Shown here: in pieces, positions 1-7,766 of the stretch
Position numbering within the stretch: position 1 is the stretch's first letter
Layout of the letters: each line of letters starts with the position of its first letter
DNA from: an uncultured Candidatus Saccharibacteria bacterium
Lineage (GTDB): Bacteria > Patescibacteriota > Saccharimonadia > Saccharimonadales > Saccharimonadaceae
Direction of reading: 5' to 3'
Assembly (NCBI GenBank): GCA_947364965.1
Contig: CANAUU010000005.1
Coordinates: 1 to 24,775 of the forward strand
Length of the DNA: 24,775 nucleotides
Position numbers and translations under genes: made by a program
Notes under the pieces: generated by a model
What the model saw: the letters and a program-made list of their open reading frames with translations, nothing else
Told to the model about the DNA's origin: nothing
Databases searched by the model: none

Positions 1-2
1 CG

Positions 3-344
3 GGGAGAAATAATGAGGATATGTCGGTCGATGGAATGCCGAAAGGTTGGACGTGGGAGGATGTGACGCGGGATTGGCTGAAGCGAAATGGGATTGAGTA
101 TGATGAAATTGAGTTTCATCGGGGAAGACCGGCGCCGAATGATAAGGGGACTTATTGTGCGGAGCAGGGGATTGAGATGATGGTGGAGGATTTGCCGGAG
201 TATTTGGAGACTTTGGTGGGGAAGACGAGGGTTTTCGTGTTTGATCAGCCGTATAATCGGGAGGTGAAATTGCCGGAAATGGAGAGGGTGTATGGCTGGT
301 ATGGTGTGTATAGTAAGATTCGTAGAATGGAGGCTACGAGATGA
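3..344 (+). CDS. HAD-superfamily 5'(3')-deoxyribonucleotidase-like protein, C-terminal part
   Basis: The frame is open to the left edge of the window with no stop, so the 5' end of the gene is missing and the ATG at 21 is probably internal. The visible part resembles the C-terminal half of NT5C-type HAD phosphatases: a conserved acidic step (MMVEDLPEYLETL, residues 53-65 counted from the ATG at 21) and the strand plus DQPYNR motif near residues 75-80, which in this family follows the last catalytic acidic residues. The N-terminal DxDxT nucleophile motif would lie outside the window. The family dephosphorylates nucleoside monophosphates in the cytoplasm. The stop overlaps the next start as ATGA, so it is translationally coupled to the RNase H gene. 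The family call is moderate; a general HAD hydrolase is the alternative. Confidence 0.6.
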   Translation, partial: GRNNEDMSVDGMPKGWTWEDVTRDWLKRNGIEYDEIEFHRGRPAPNDKGTYCAEQGIEMMVEDLPEYLETLVGKTRVFVFDQPYNREVKLPEMERVYGWYGVYSKIRRMEATR

Positions 345-757
345 AGGTTTTGTGGACGGATGGGAGCGCGAGCCCGAATCCGGGGCCGGGGGGGTTCGCG
401 GTGCTTGAGGATGGGAAGCCGGTGGCACTAGGGAGCGAGAAGGAATCGACGAATATCCGGATGGAGGGGCTGGCGATGATTGCGGCGATAGAGTATGCGG
501 CGGGAGAAGAACTGGAAATCCATAGCGACTCGGAGTTTTGGATTAATGTGGTGACGAAATGGGCGCCGAATTGGGCGAAGAATGGTTGGAAGAAGAAGAC
601 GGGACCAATCAAAAATCTCGATATCGTGAAACGTCTGTATCAGCTGGTGCAGGAAAATCCGGTGGAATTTGTGTGGGTGCGGGGGCACGCGGGGACGGAG
701 ATGAACGAATTGGCTGATGAATGGGCGAACCGAGCAAGGATGGGGGAGCGGGTCTAG
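341..757 (+). CDS. rnhA: Ribonuclease HI
   Basis: A 138-residue protein, slightly shorter than Escherichia coli RNase HI (155). It shows the complete RNase H fold signature: TDGSxxPNPGPGG at residues 6-18 with D7, then NIRMEG with E42, SDSEF with D63, and RGHAG then ELADEWAN with H116 and D126. These are the four metal-binding carboxylates and the catalytic histidine. It cleaves the RNA strand of RNA-DNA hybrids (R-loops, Okazaki primers). The start overlaps the stop of the upstream gene by 4 bases (ATGA), with a GGAGG about 9 bases upstream. The usual TNNRMEL is TNIRMEG here, a small departure that keeps the glutamate. Confidence 0.95.
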   Translation: MKVLWTDGSASPNPGPGGFAVLEDGKPVALGSEKESTNIRMEGLAMIAAIEYAAGEELEIHSDSEFWINVVTKWAPNWAKNGWKKKTGPIKNLDIVKRLYQLVQENPVEFVWVRGHAGTEMNELADEWANRARMGERV

Positions 758-840
758 GGATTAAGTATAACTTCTTTGATTGTGGTCTAGGTAATTGTCG
801 ATGTGGCCTGAACGCAGTTTCGATTTTGGTCGAAGTGTTT

Positions 841-870
841 TTGAATATTGTATTGAACATGTGATACAAT
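841..870 (+). promoter_or_regulatory. Sigma70-type promoter of the ABC exporter operon (leaderless)
   Basis: TTGAAT at 841-846, an 18-base spacer and TACAAT at 865-870, preceded by TGA as an extended -10. Only 6 bases separate the -10 hexamer from the ATG at 877, so the expected transcription start coincides with the A of the start codon. No Shine-Dalgarno fits between them. Confidence 0.75.
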
Positions 871-876
871 AGTGTT

Positions 877-1542
877 ATGACGATTAAACTTCAAGAACTT
901 AATAAAAAGTACGGCAAAAAACCTGTGCTGTTTGATATTAACTTAGAAGTCCCAACAGGAAGCTTCACGATGCTACGGGGTGTAAGCGGGTCAGGTAAAT
1001 CTACACTGTTGAGTATCATTGGTGGAATAGAGCCAGTGACAAGCGGACAAGTAGTGATTGATGGGCAGGATGTAGATAAACTCAAAGGTAAAGTTAGGAC
1101 AGACTTCTATCGACATAAGGTGGGGTTTATATTTCAAGGGTTTTATCTCCAACCGCAACTGACGATTGCAGAAAATATTGCTTTGATGGGGATTTTTGCG
1201 GGGATGCCTCGGAGCGAGCGTGAGGCGCGAGCGAAAGAACTGGCGGAAATGCTAGGGATTGTCGACGTGCTGGAGAGTATGCCGGCGGAGATTTCTGGTG
1301 GGCAAGCCGAGCGAGCCTGTGCGGCGAGAGCAATGTTTATGAAGCCGGAGATTATCCTAGCGGATGAACCAACGAATAATCTAGATCCGGAGAATGCGAA
1401 GAACGTGATAGAAATGCTAAAGCAGATACAAGAAGATACTGGTGCGACAATGATAGTGGCGAGTCATGATCCGATGGTGGAGAGGTATGCGACGCAGATT
1501 ATCAGCATTAAAAATGGCAGAGTAGCGGAGGAGAAAAAATAA
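877..1542 (+). CDS. ABC transporter ATP-binding protein, MacB/LolD type
   Basis: A 221-residue ABC ATPase, the usual length for LolD, MacB-N or FtsE-like subunits. Visible motifs are Walker A GVSGSGKST (residues 35-43), a Q-loop FIFQGF, a signature ISGGQAER in which the usual LSGGQ leucine is isoleucine, Walker B IILADEPT, the D-loop NNLD, and the switch histidine in ASHD. It energises the two FtsX-type permeases encoded directly downstream (2-base gap). MacB-type complexes act mechanically on substrates outside the membrane rather than importing solutes. Codon use is less G-rich than in the flanking genes, which may reflect transfer or a different origin. The leaderless promoter at 841-870 drives it. 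Confidence 0.92.
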   Translation: MTIKLQELNKKYGKKPVLFDINLEVPTGSFTMLRGVSGSGKSTLLSIIGGIEPVTSGQVVIDGQDVDKLKGKVRTDFYRHKVGFIFQGFYLQPQLTIAENIALMGIFAGMPRSEREARAKELAEMLGIVDVLESMPAEISGGQAERACAARAMFMKPEIILADEPTNNLDPENAKNVIEMLKQIQEDTGATMIVASHDPMVERYATQIISIKNGRVAEEKK

Positions 1543-1544
1543 GT

Positions 1545-2888
1545 ATGGGGTTGAAGTTTTCTGACGCACTACGCCTAAGTTGGGGCAATGTCGCCCAGTA
1601 TAAGAAGCGAAGTGCGATTATCATTTTGACGATTTCCTTGCTTTTTGGCGTGATAATGGGATTTAATTTTATCACATCTGGCATTGAAGAAACTACAATT
1701 TCTGCTTCGGCAGGACAGACCGGCGGAGACGTTTATGTGGAGGCACGATACGGAGTATCGGGTGGTAATGCTGATTTTAACTCTATCCATAGTCCAGAAG
1801 AGATATCGAAAATTAGTTTAGAGCCGGTCTTAGATGAAGCGGCTGACGAGAAAATTCGCGAAAGAGTGAAAGAATATAATGGTGAGGTAGTCGGGTATTA
1901 TTGGTATTATCAGTTGGATTATCCATATCGAGTAATTACGAAATCAGCGGTCGAACAGTTTATTGATGAGGGTTTATGGGAAAGCGTGCCAGAGGGGAAA
2001 GTGCCGACAATTATGCCAAAGGGTTGGCAGGCGCCAACTAATATGGATAATTTGGAAGAACGTTTGGGGGATACTCTGTATCGAGTAGGGAGTATTCCTA
2101 GCACTGAAGCGGGAAAGCCGACGATTGACGGGCTTAATCCATTGAATATTATCTTGACACAATTAGCGTGGGCTACAAATGATGATTTTTGGCTGATAGA
2201 TGATGGTTCAGATAAAGTCGATAAGTATATTGAGGAACAACTTGGCTCATATCTCTCCCAGAATAATAGTTGGTACAATACGGCGCCAGTTCAGAAAATT
2301 GCGGTAGTGAAGTTTGACGATCCATACCAAGCGGTGGCATATGCTAATCCAGATGAAGAGAAGTTTGGCGTAAAACTTTATACGGATTTCAAGTATCAGG
2401 CCCAAGATTTATTTGGTACAACGCTTTGGGTGGCAAGTTCATTCAATAATCAGCGAGTATTGCTGATTGCGGTCGAGATATTATTGCTAATCGTAGCGAT
2501 GCTAATCGCAGTGATGACTTTTGCGCATCTAATCGATCAGGACGCCGCAACGGTAGCGTTGTATCGTGCGATGGGGGCGAGTACTGGAAATATCTATCTA
2601 ATCTACTTTTTGTATCTAGTTGAATTATGTTTGTTAGCAGTAGTTGCGAGTATTCTAATTGCGTTTATCTTTATCGGGCTACTGGCTCTGACTAGCACGG
2701 GCGCGCTAGCAGAAAGATTGCAAGCGTTTTACGGTTTGGATTATCTACCAAAAGTGACACTATTTATGTTTAATGGAGCGTTCTGGGCGATTATCGTAAT
2801 TATCATGCTGGTTGCGCCGCTGTCGTTATTATTCACCAAACGGCGTTTCTCCGCTAAACATATTGCGAAGAAACTCAAGGAGGACTAA
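1545..2888 (+). CDS. FtsX/MacB-type ABC permease, first subunit
   Basis: A 447-residue membrane protein with the FtsX-like topology: one transmembrane segment near residues 22-44, a large extracytoplasmic domain (about 46-302), then three segments at about 305-330, 350-378 and 408-430. The cytoplasmic motif around RAMGAST (about 345-351) is the coupling region typical of these permeases. The extracytoplasmic domain is rich in Tyr and Trp and I do not recognise a known fold. A GGAGGA lies about 12 bases before the ATG. It presumably pairs with the next gene product as a heterodimer driven by the ATPase at 877. Substrate unknown; candidates are lipoprotein release, peptide export or control of a cell-wall hydrolase. 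Confidence 0.85.
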   Translation: MGLKFSDALRLSWGNVAQYKKRSAIIILTISLLFGVIMGFNFITSGIEETTISASAGQTGGDVYVEARYGVSGGNADFNSIHSPEEISKISLEPVLDEAADEKIRERVKEYNGEVVGYYWYYQLDYPYRVITKSAVEQFIDEGLWESVPEGKVPTIMPKGWQAPTNMDNLEERLGDTLYRVGSIPSTEAGKPTIDGLNPLNIILTQLAWATNDDFWLIDDGSDKVDKYIEEQLGSYLSQNNSWYNTAPVQKIAVVKFDDPYQAVAYANPDEEKFGVKLYTDFKYQAQDLFGTTLWVASSFNNQRVLLIAVEILLLIVAMLIAVMTFAHLIDQDAATVALYRAMGASTGNIYLIYFLYLVELCLLAVVASILIAFIFIGLLALTSTGALAERLQAFYGLDYLPKVTLFMFNGAFWAIIVIIMLVAPLSLLFTKRRFSAKHIAKKLKED

Positions 2889-4250
2889 ATGCGCTTCATG
2901 GATTATCTCAGGCTGGGCTTTGCGGGGGTCAAAGCCCATAAGAAGCGGGCGCTGACGGTCGTAATTATTGTCGGAGTGCTCTTTAGCGTGATTACGGCGG
3001 GAGCGTTTGTATTACAGGGGCTAGAGAATGTGGTATCAGGGGAAATGTTGAAGCCGACCGATGGCAAGGTTCTCGTGATGAGCATGGTAGATACGAAAGT
3101 TTGCGATGAGGAGTGCGACATCGAGGCAGAAGTCGCAAAGATAAAGCAGAACATCGCAAAGTATGGCGGGAAGATAATAGAGGTAGAAGTTGCTCAGACG
3201 GCGGACGGGATGTTTTATAAGTTGAAGCAGGGAGTGTTCGCGAGTAGTAGCGAAAGTGCGGATGTGACGGAGGTGGTCGTGCCACTCGCGACTGCGGCGA
3301 ACCTCGCTGGAATAGAAATGCCAGAGCGGGATGCGGAAGTGGTGGAAAAGATAGAGGCCATAAAAGAAGTGCGAGAGAAAACGCTAGGAAAAACCATTGA
3401 GAGCAAAAGTAGCGAGAAACACTACGTTGCGGACATATTGCCGAGCGGAGTGTATGCGAGTGATTTGTCTTTCATGAACATTGGGCAGAGTGGTAATCCG
3501 CTGGATTTGATTTTTAGCCAAGTGAGGACGGGAGCAAGTCAGAACTTTATCACAAAGTCAGCCGAAGCAAAACCGAAGTCGGAAGATACGACTAGCGAGC
3601 GACCGTCGGGATTTATGCCAGCAGAAAATGTGAATGTGGAAGAGATGGGACTGGTGTTTGCGGAGTTTGATAGTATTAAGGCGGCGTTTGATTACTACTG
3701 GGACGAGGTGAATTATTGCTCGGAGAATGACCGGATATTTGGGACGTGCGGGAGGGATTATAAGTACCAAGTATTGTCGGCAGTATCAGACCCGCTGACA
3801 ACCTATGAGAACTTACAGAATGTTTGGCTGGTGTTTAGGATTGTGGCGGCGGTGCTAGGGGTAATTGCGGTGATTATTGCGCTGAGCACTTATGCGAGAT
3901 TAATCGGTAAAGATATGAAGATTATATCGCTCTATCACGCAATGGGAGCGACAGGCAAGCAGATACGGATAGTCTATATCGTATATCTGATGATGTTGAG
4001 CGTGATGGCGGTAGGGTTTGCGCTGGTGGTTGGGCTAGGGCTAGCGGCGGTGCTAAGTATGGTGAATATGACGGCACTGGAGCAGATGTTTATGTTAGGG
4101 TTCGGAGTGGTTAAAGACGGGGTTTGGCTGATTGGCTGGAATAGCCTCCTTTGGTATCTTATAGGAGCAATGATGCTCACGGCAGTCGTAGCGGTGTGTC
4201 TTGGAAATGGCAATTTCAAGGTGAAAGAATTGGCGAAGAGGATGAAGTAA
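2889..4250 (+). CDS. FtsX/MacB-type ABC permease, second subunit
   Basis: A 453-residue protein with the same layout as its neighbour: a transmembrane segment near residues 20-40, an extracytoplasmic domain to about 310, then three segments near 313-335, 357-384 and 415-440, with the coupling motif HAMGATGKQ. The extracytoplasmic domain contains four cysteines in two close pairs (CDEEC near residue 76; CSENDRIFGTC near residue 277), so disulfides outside the cell are plausible. Translation starts immediately after the previous stop with AAGGAGG 5 bases upstream. The codon use shifts to the G-rich style typical of the rest of the window, unlike the two upstream genes. Likely the heterodimer partner in an ABC exporter. 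Confidence 0.85.
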   Translation: MRFMDYLRLGFAGVKAHKKRALTVVIIVGVLFSVITAGAFVLQGLENVVSGEMLKPTDGKVLVMSMVDTKVCDEECDIEAEVAKIKQNIAKYGGKIIEVEVAQTADGMFYKLKQGVFASSSESADVTEVVVPLATAANLAGIEMPERDAEVVEKIEAIKEVREKTLGKTIESKSSEKHYVADILPSGVYASDLSFMNIGQSGNPLDLIFSQVRTGASQNFITKSAEAKPKSEDTTSERPSGFMPAENVNVEEMGLVFAEFDSIKAAFDYYWDEVNYCSENDRIFGTCGRDYKYQVLSAVSDPLTTYENLQNVWLVFRIVAAVLGVIAVIIALSTYARLIGKDMKIISLYHAMGATGKQIRIVYIVYLMMLSVMAVGFALVVGLGLAAVLSMVNMTALEQMFMLGFGVVKDGVWLIGWNSLLWYLIGAMMLTAVVAVCLGNGNFKVKELAKRMK

Positions 4251-4286
4251 GGCTTCGTGCTCTAGGCTGGTTGGTTCCGCTTAACG

Positions 4287-4315
4287 TTGACCGAGGTGAG
4301 ACTTTTTGTTAGAAT
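4287..4315 (+). promoter_or_regulatory. Promoter of the VPKTG surface protein gene
   Basis: TTGACC (4287-4292), a 17-base spacer and TAGAAT (4310-4315). The expected start near 4322 gives a leader of about 35 bases with a GGGAG Shine-Dalgarno before the GTG at 4358, so this gene is not leaderless. Confidence 0.65.
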
Positions 4316-4357
4316 GGGGGTAGAGGTAAATATATACTTAATTTTGGGAGACACAAA

Positions 4358-5221
4358 GTGAAGAAAAAGTTGGCGCTGGGCGCGATGGCAATGGTTTTGG
4401 GGTTGGGTTTGGGAGGTTCAGGGTTGATGCCGGCGCAGGTGTTTGCGGTGTCTGTTGAGGCTACTGGGTCTTCGGACGTTTCTGGGGCGGTGGCTTCTTC
4501 TGAGGGTAGTCGGACTGAGCGGAGTTTGACGGCGGATGACGTGGCAGCGGCGGTGGCGCTGGCGGAGAAAGCGATTGCGGCGACGACGAATATTGGCAGC
4601 GTGGCGGGGATGCGGGTTTATCTTCAGGGTTGGGTCGACCAGGCACGGTCTTTGGATTTGAACCGGTTGTCGGCGGGGCAGATGAAAGAATTGATTGCGG
4701 CGCTGGAGGAAGGCGCGCGAGGTTTACGGATGACGGCGGGGGTTGACCGGAAACCGGTGGAGGAGAATAGTGTTGCAGTTCCTGAGGTGAAAGGCTCTGA
4801 GGTGAAGACCAGCGAGACGGTTAAGGTTGCCGAGAAAAAGGATGCAGGCGTGCGGAAGGAAACGCTCGTGTCGACCGTGGCGGAGCCGCGAATGATGAAG
4901 GAGCTGCCGGCTGCGAAGGTGGTTGATGATGCGAAGGTCGATGCTGCGGGCGCGAAAGCGGAGGTGGCTTCGTCGAGAGATTTCGCGGGGCTGGCGACTT
5001 TGGCGACAGCGCAGGTGAAGCAACCAGCGGCTTTGGTCGCGGCAACGGATGGGGCGGATGGGGTGGAAGTGCCGAAGACGGGTGCGGACGCTTCGGAGGA
5101 GAAGGTGGCACAGGCTTCAAGCGCAGCGCGGGGGATGGGGCTGATTTTCGGGGGAGCCGTGGTCTTGGCGGCGGCGATGGGTGCGGTTTTGATTGTGAAG
5201 CGGATGAAGCGCGGGCTGTAA
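4358..5221 (+). CDS. Secreted surface protein with C-terminal VPKTG and membrane anchor
   Basis: Starts with GTG at 4358, chosen because GGGAG lies 8 bases upstream and it gives a clean signal peptide: lysines at residues 2-4, a hydrophobic core from about 5 to 24, and a likely cut near AQVFA-VS. The body (about 35-235) is Ala/Val/Glu/Lys-rich with no recognised domain and looks like an extended stalk. VPKTG lies at residues 238-242, followed by a linker, a hydrophobic segment at about 259-279 and a basic tail (KRMKRGL). This resembles a sortase sorting signal with V in place of L, although the segment begins about 16 residues after the motif, further than usual. Probably surface-exposed; no sortase gene is in the window. 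The CdiA-type toxin gene follows after 32 bases. Confidence 0.7.
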   Translation: MKKKLALGAMAMVLGLGLGGSGLMPAQVFAVSVEATGSSDVSGAVASSEGSRTERSLTADDVAAAVALAEKAIAATTNIGSVAGMRVYLQGWVDQARSLDLNRLSAGQMKELIAALEEGARGLRMTAGVDRKPVEENSVAVPEVKGSEVKTSETVKVAEKKDAGVRKETLVSTVAEPRMMKELPAAKVVDDAKVDAAGAKAEVASSRDFAGLATLATAQVKQPAALVAATDGADGVEVPKTGADASEEKVAQASSAARGMGLIFGGAVVLAAAMGAVLIVKRMKRGL

Positions 5222-5253
5222 GTGCCTGTTGGCGAGAAAATGAACTGAGACCG

Positions 5254-5637
5254 ATGCGCGCTGGCAAGATCATACCGAACGGTGTTTCTTTGGAAAAACA
5301 TGAAAGCGAAACGGTTGTTTTCTTCACGAATTTGGGAAAGGTTATTGAGTTGATCCCGCCATCTAATACTCCGCATGCGCGACGTCCGGATTTTATTATG
5401 GATGGGTTGGAATGGGAGATGAAAAGTCCGGTTAAGGGAAACTTACGCGCGCTGGAACATTTAGTGAAGAGGGCGATTCGTCAGTCAGGTAATATAATAG
5501 TGGACCTTCGGCGAATTGGTATCTCGGATGAACAGAGCGTTGCAATGTTGGAGGGACTGTTTAATAAGTTTAGATCTGTAAAACGATTGTGGTTAATTAC
5601 TAAAAAGGGTATTTTGGTCAAGTTGAGTAAAAAATAA
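5254..5637 (+). CDS. CdiA C-terminal-type tRNA nuclease domain, stand-alone
   Basis: A 127-residue protein that fits the CdiA C-terminal tRNase family, a PD-(D/E)xK-like fold. Visible are RRPDF with D46, then WEMKSP with E55 and K57 forming the D...ExK active site, followed by the family-typical SGNIIVDLRR and LWLITKKG stretches. In contact-dependent inhibition such domains sit at the end of giant exoproteins and cut tRNA. Similar free-standing domains also occur in mobile elements. Here it is separate, has no signal peptide and no adjacent ORF that looks like an immunity protein. The upstream sequence contains only a weak purine-rich site, so the start is uncertain. It lies 32 bases after the surface-protein gene, in a different frame. 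Function as a toxin is inference. Confidence 0.72.
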   Translation: MRAGKIIPNGVSLEKHESETVVFFTNLGKVIELIPPSNTPHARRPDFIMDGLEWEMKSPVKGNLRALEHLVKRAIRQSGNIIVDLRRIGISDEQSVAMLEGLFNKFRSVKRLWLITKKGILVKLSKK

Positions 5638-5639
5638 AC

Positions 5640-5668
5640 TTGATATTTATCGGATAAAGGAGTATAAT
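5640..5668 (+). promoter_or_regulatory. Strong promoter for a short RNA
   Basis: TTGATA (5640-5645), a 17-base spacer and TATAAT (5663-5668). This is one of the best consensus promoters in the window, yet the terminator-like hairpin follows within about 50 bases. Confidence 0.75.
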
Positions 5669-5674
5669 AGCGAT

Positions 5675-5721
5675 ATTGAGGGCGACCTAGTGTGTATTGC
5701 ACTGGGCCAAGCCCTCTTTTT
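5675..5721 (+). ncRNA. Very short promoter-to-terminator RNA
   Basis: About 47 bases from the predicted start to the end of a T-run. It is almost entirely one hairpin: GAGGGC (5678-5683) pairs with GCCCTC (5711-5716), and inside it CCTAGTG (5686-5692) pairs with CACTGGG (5700-5706, one G-U). TTTTT follows at 5717-5721, so the outer helix also serves as the intrinsic terminator. It cannot be an attenuator of the next gene, which has its own -10 at 5758. I do not recognise the family. A second RNA of the same design is at 19019-19078. Confidence 0.5.
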
Positions 5722-5757
5722 GCTTTCGTTTGAGTTTCTTTACCTAGTAGTTTGTGA

Positions 5758-5763
5758 TATAAT
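5758..5763 (+). promoter_or_regulatory. Extended -10 promoter of the CYTH gene (leaderless)
   Basis: TGA-TATAAT, with TATAAT at 5758-5763 and exactly 6 bases to the ATG at 5770. No Shine-Dalgarno fits, so the mRNA should be leaderless. Confidence 0.65.
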
Positions 5764-5769
5764 AAACTT

Positions 5770-6342
5770 ATGAAAAAGTTGATTGTAAAAAGTCAGCTCT
5801 TAGATCGTGGGGCGCTTGAGCGGCAGATTGCGGGGATTGGCATGGAATTGTCGCCGGTGATTTGGCAGCATGAGCGGGTTTATTTGCCGAGCGAGTGGAG
5901 GCCGAACATGAATTATCCGCGGCTGGTGATGCGGACGGAGGTGCGGACGACTGCGCAGCCGGCGGAATATTTTATGTACCTGAAGCGGCATATCGAGGAT
6001 AGCGGGGTGGACTATGTGAATTTCACGCGGGTGGGAGATTATACGGAGGCGACGGGGATGATTCATCAGCTGGGATTTCGGAAAGCGGCGGAGGTGAGCC
6101 GGCAACGACAGGAAATTTGGTTGGACAATCGGACGGTGATCTATGTGGATGAGGTTGAGGGAATTCAGGGGCCGTTCTTGAAAATTGAGGCAGAAATGGA
6201 CGAAGATGAGTCCGTCGAAGCACTGAGGACGGATTTATTTACGATTCTTTCAATGTTGGGGCAGAAGACTTTTACGATGCAGGCGTATTTCGAACTGATG
6301 CGCGGGGAAGTGCAGCAGTTTTTGTTGCCGGCGGCGGGGTAG
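5770..6342 (+). CDS. CYTH-domain protein (adenylate cyclase class IV / triphosphatase family)
   Basis: A 190-residue protein, the usual length for CYTH enzymes, which bind triphosphate in a beta-barrel tunnel lined with Glu, Lys and Arg. Supporting features are the charged strands HERVYLP (34-40), RLVMRTEV (51-58), a central TRVGDYTEATGMIHQLGF (86-103) that matches the helix-strand step of the fold, SRQRQEIWL, and DEVEGIQGPFLKIE with the acidic pattern of the late strands. The canonical N-terminal ExExK signature is not clear, so the family call is moderate and the substrate unknown. It may hydrolyse tripolyphosphate or thiamine triphosphate, or make cAMP. The leaderless promoter is immediately upstream. 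Confidence 0.65.
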   Translation: MKKLIVKSQLLDRGALERQIAGIGMELSPVIWQHERVYLPSEWRPNMNYPRLVMRTEVRTTAQPAEYFMYLKRHIEDSGVDYVNFTRVGDYTEATGMIHQLGFRKAAEVSRQRQEIWLDNRTVIYVDEVEGIQGPFLKIEAEMDEDESVEALRTDLFTILSMLGQKTFTMQAYFELMRGEVQQFLLPAAG

Positions 6343-6360
6343 GGTATAATAATTTTGGGG

Positions 6361-6495
6361 CGTGATATTACAATCGTGTGATATATCGGTTGGTGTGATA
6401 TTACTGTGATATGACATGGGTTGTGATATGACAGAAACAGGGGTGAAATTGGTGATTTTAGGAAAATTGTCATATCACAGGGGATATGACAATTT
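6361..6495 (+). repeat. Array of TGTGATATGACA-like repeats ending in a 13-bp inverted repeat
   Basis: Seven related 12-mers: starts at 6361, 6377, 6394, 6405 and 6422 on +, 6468 on -, and 6480 on + (degenerate at its 5' end). The copies at 6405, 6422 and 6468 are exact TGTGATATGACA. The first five are spaced 11-17 bp. The last two build a perfect 13-bp inverted repeat (6464-6476 with 6483-6495, 6-base spacer). Each unit is itself a near-palindrome. The array lies between the 3' ends of two convergent genes, so it is not an ordinary promoter operator. Possible roles are a protein-binding array, a convergent terminator or a domesticated mobile remnant. Confidence 0.75.
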
Positions 6496-6520
6496 GTGCT
6501 GACACTTGTTTTTTGGCTCG

Positions 6521-7738
6521 CTATCCTCGGGGCGGTTCGCCTTCGGGTTCGGAGAGGAGTTTTTTGGATTTGATCTCGTAGCGGCGGCCGTTGACGGGGG
6601 AGATGAAGTAGTCCTCGGAGAGGAGGTTGACGAACATGGTGAGGTCTTTGTCGTCCATGATGATGATGGAACCGTCGTCGTCGGTCATGAGTTCGAGCTG
6701 CATATCATCGGCGTAGTCGATGAGTTTTTCCTGAGGCATTTCCTCGGTGATGTCGAGAGCTTGGAGTTTTTTGACGAGAGGTTTGCGGTCCTGGAGAAGG
6801 GAATTAAGAGTAAGGCCTTCGGCGAAGGAGAGTTTGTATTTGTCGGTAATCTCCTTAGCCTTGGCGTCGGCGATGACCTGGGATTTGTAGTCGTATTGGA
6901 AGAGATTTTCGAACTTCGATTGGTTGAAGATGACGACGGTGCCGTCGATGATGGCGACTTGGTTGTCGTCGGGCATTTTGAGGGCGACTTCGGCGGAGAA
7001 GGGCTCGAAACTTTCGCCGTTTAGTTCCCAGCTCGTGCCACCTTTGAGGGCAGAGCTGGGGGAAATGGCCTTGGCGATGTAAAAGACCTTGGTTTCGCCG
7101 TCGTTGCTAGGGTAGGAGAACTTGGCGAGGATGCCCTTCACCTTTTTGAACTCGTCGACGTGGTCGGTGTAGGAGTCGATGTTGCGGTATTCGTGTTCGA
7201 TGAGGTGGATGAGGGTTTCGGCGCGACCGACGTTGCTGAGTTTTGTGCGATAGATGACTTTGTCCTCGCCGTCGGATTTTTCATATTCGCGGCATTCGAG
7301 CCCTTTGTCGGCTTCTTTGATGATGAAGCCGGTGGCTTCCTGCATGAACATGGCTTTGACGGAGGCGGTGAGGGCGTCGGAGTAGCGGACGCGGAAGGGG
7401 GTGTAGTTTTTGTTGAAGAGGAAGAGCTCGACGGAAACGTTGTTTTTGACTTCGTCGACCTCGTTGGCCCAGTGGAAGACGTCGAAGGAATCTTCGGCGC
7501 GGTGATATTCGCGGTCGTCCATATCGTCGTCATCGGTGCGGGCGGCGTCGGTGGTGTTGGCGCCCTGGGAGAGGTCGCCGAGATGATTATCGTTAGTATC
7601 GGTCGCGGCCGAATTGTCTGTGGCCTGATTGGTCTCTGTGGTTTGATCGACGTCTGTAGTTTGGCTAGCGTCTGCGTTTTGATTGGCTTCTGCGGCGGCC
7701 GCAGGGTTCTGATCGACTGGATTGTCGGAATTATCCAT
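6521..7738 (-). CDS. KwaB-like (DUF4868-like) protein with an acidic N-terminal tail
   Basis: A 405-residue soluble protein without signal peptide or membrane segments. Residues 1-80 are low-complexity (Asn, Gln, Asp, Thr, Ala) and probably disordered. The rest resembles DUF4868/KwaB-type proteins: a phenylalanine-containing KKVKGILAKFSY stretch, FYIAKAISPSSAL, and the characteristic VAIIDGTVVIFNQSKFENLF (about 270-289) followed by a helical region. KwaB is one half of the two-gene Kiwa antiphage system and about 315 residues long. The membrane partner KwaA is absent here, so a defence role is unproven. A GAGGAGGT lies 5 bases before the ATG, and an extended -10 lies on the minus strand at 7761-7766. 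The family call is tentative. Confidence 0.5.
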   Translation of the reverse strand: MDNSDNPVDQNPAAAAEANQNADASQTTDVDQTTETNQATDNSAATDTNDNHLGDLSQGANTTDAARTDDDDMDDREYHRAEDSFDVFHWANEVDEVKNNVSVELFLFNKNYTPFRVRYSDALTASVKAMFMQEATGFIIKEADKGLECREYEKSDGEDKVIYRTKLSNVGRAETLIHLIEHEYRNIDSYTDHVDEFKKVKGILAKFSYPSNDGETKVFYIAKAISPSSALKGGTSWELNGESFEPFSAEVALKMPDDNQVAIIDGTVVIFNQSKFENLFQYDYKSQVIADAKAKEITDKYKLSFAEGLTLNSLLQDRKPLVKKLQALDITEEMPQEKLIDYADDMQLELMTDDDGSIIIMDDKDLTMFVNLLSEDYFISPVNGRRYEIKSKKLLSEPEGEPPRG

Positions 7739-7760
7739 ATTTACCTCCTCGTTTTGTTTT

Positions 7761-7766
7761 ATTATA
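7761..7766 (-). promoter_or_regulatory. Extended -10 promoter of the KwaB-like gene
   Basis: On the minus strand TGC-TATAAT, no good -35 visible. The leader is about 16 bases and carries GAGGAGGT, so this gene uses a Shine-Dalgarno rather than leaderless initiation. Confidence 0.55.

Noticed and set aside
4624..5376. 250-residue minus-strand ORF across the surface-protein gene
   Set aside because: The + strand frame has promoter, Shine-Dalgarno, signal peptide and VPKTG anchor. The minus frame is Ser/Ala/Pro/Thr-rich and has none of these.
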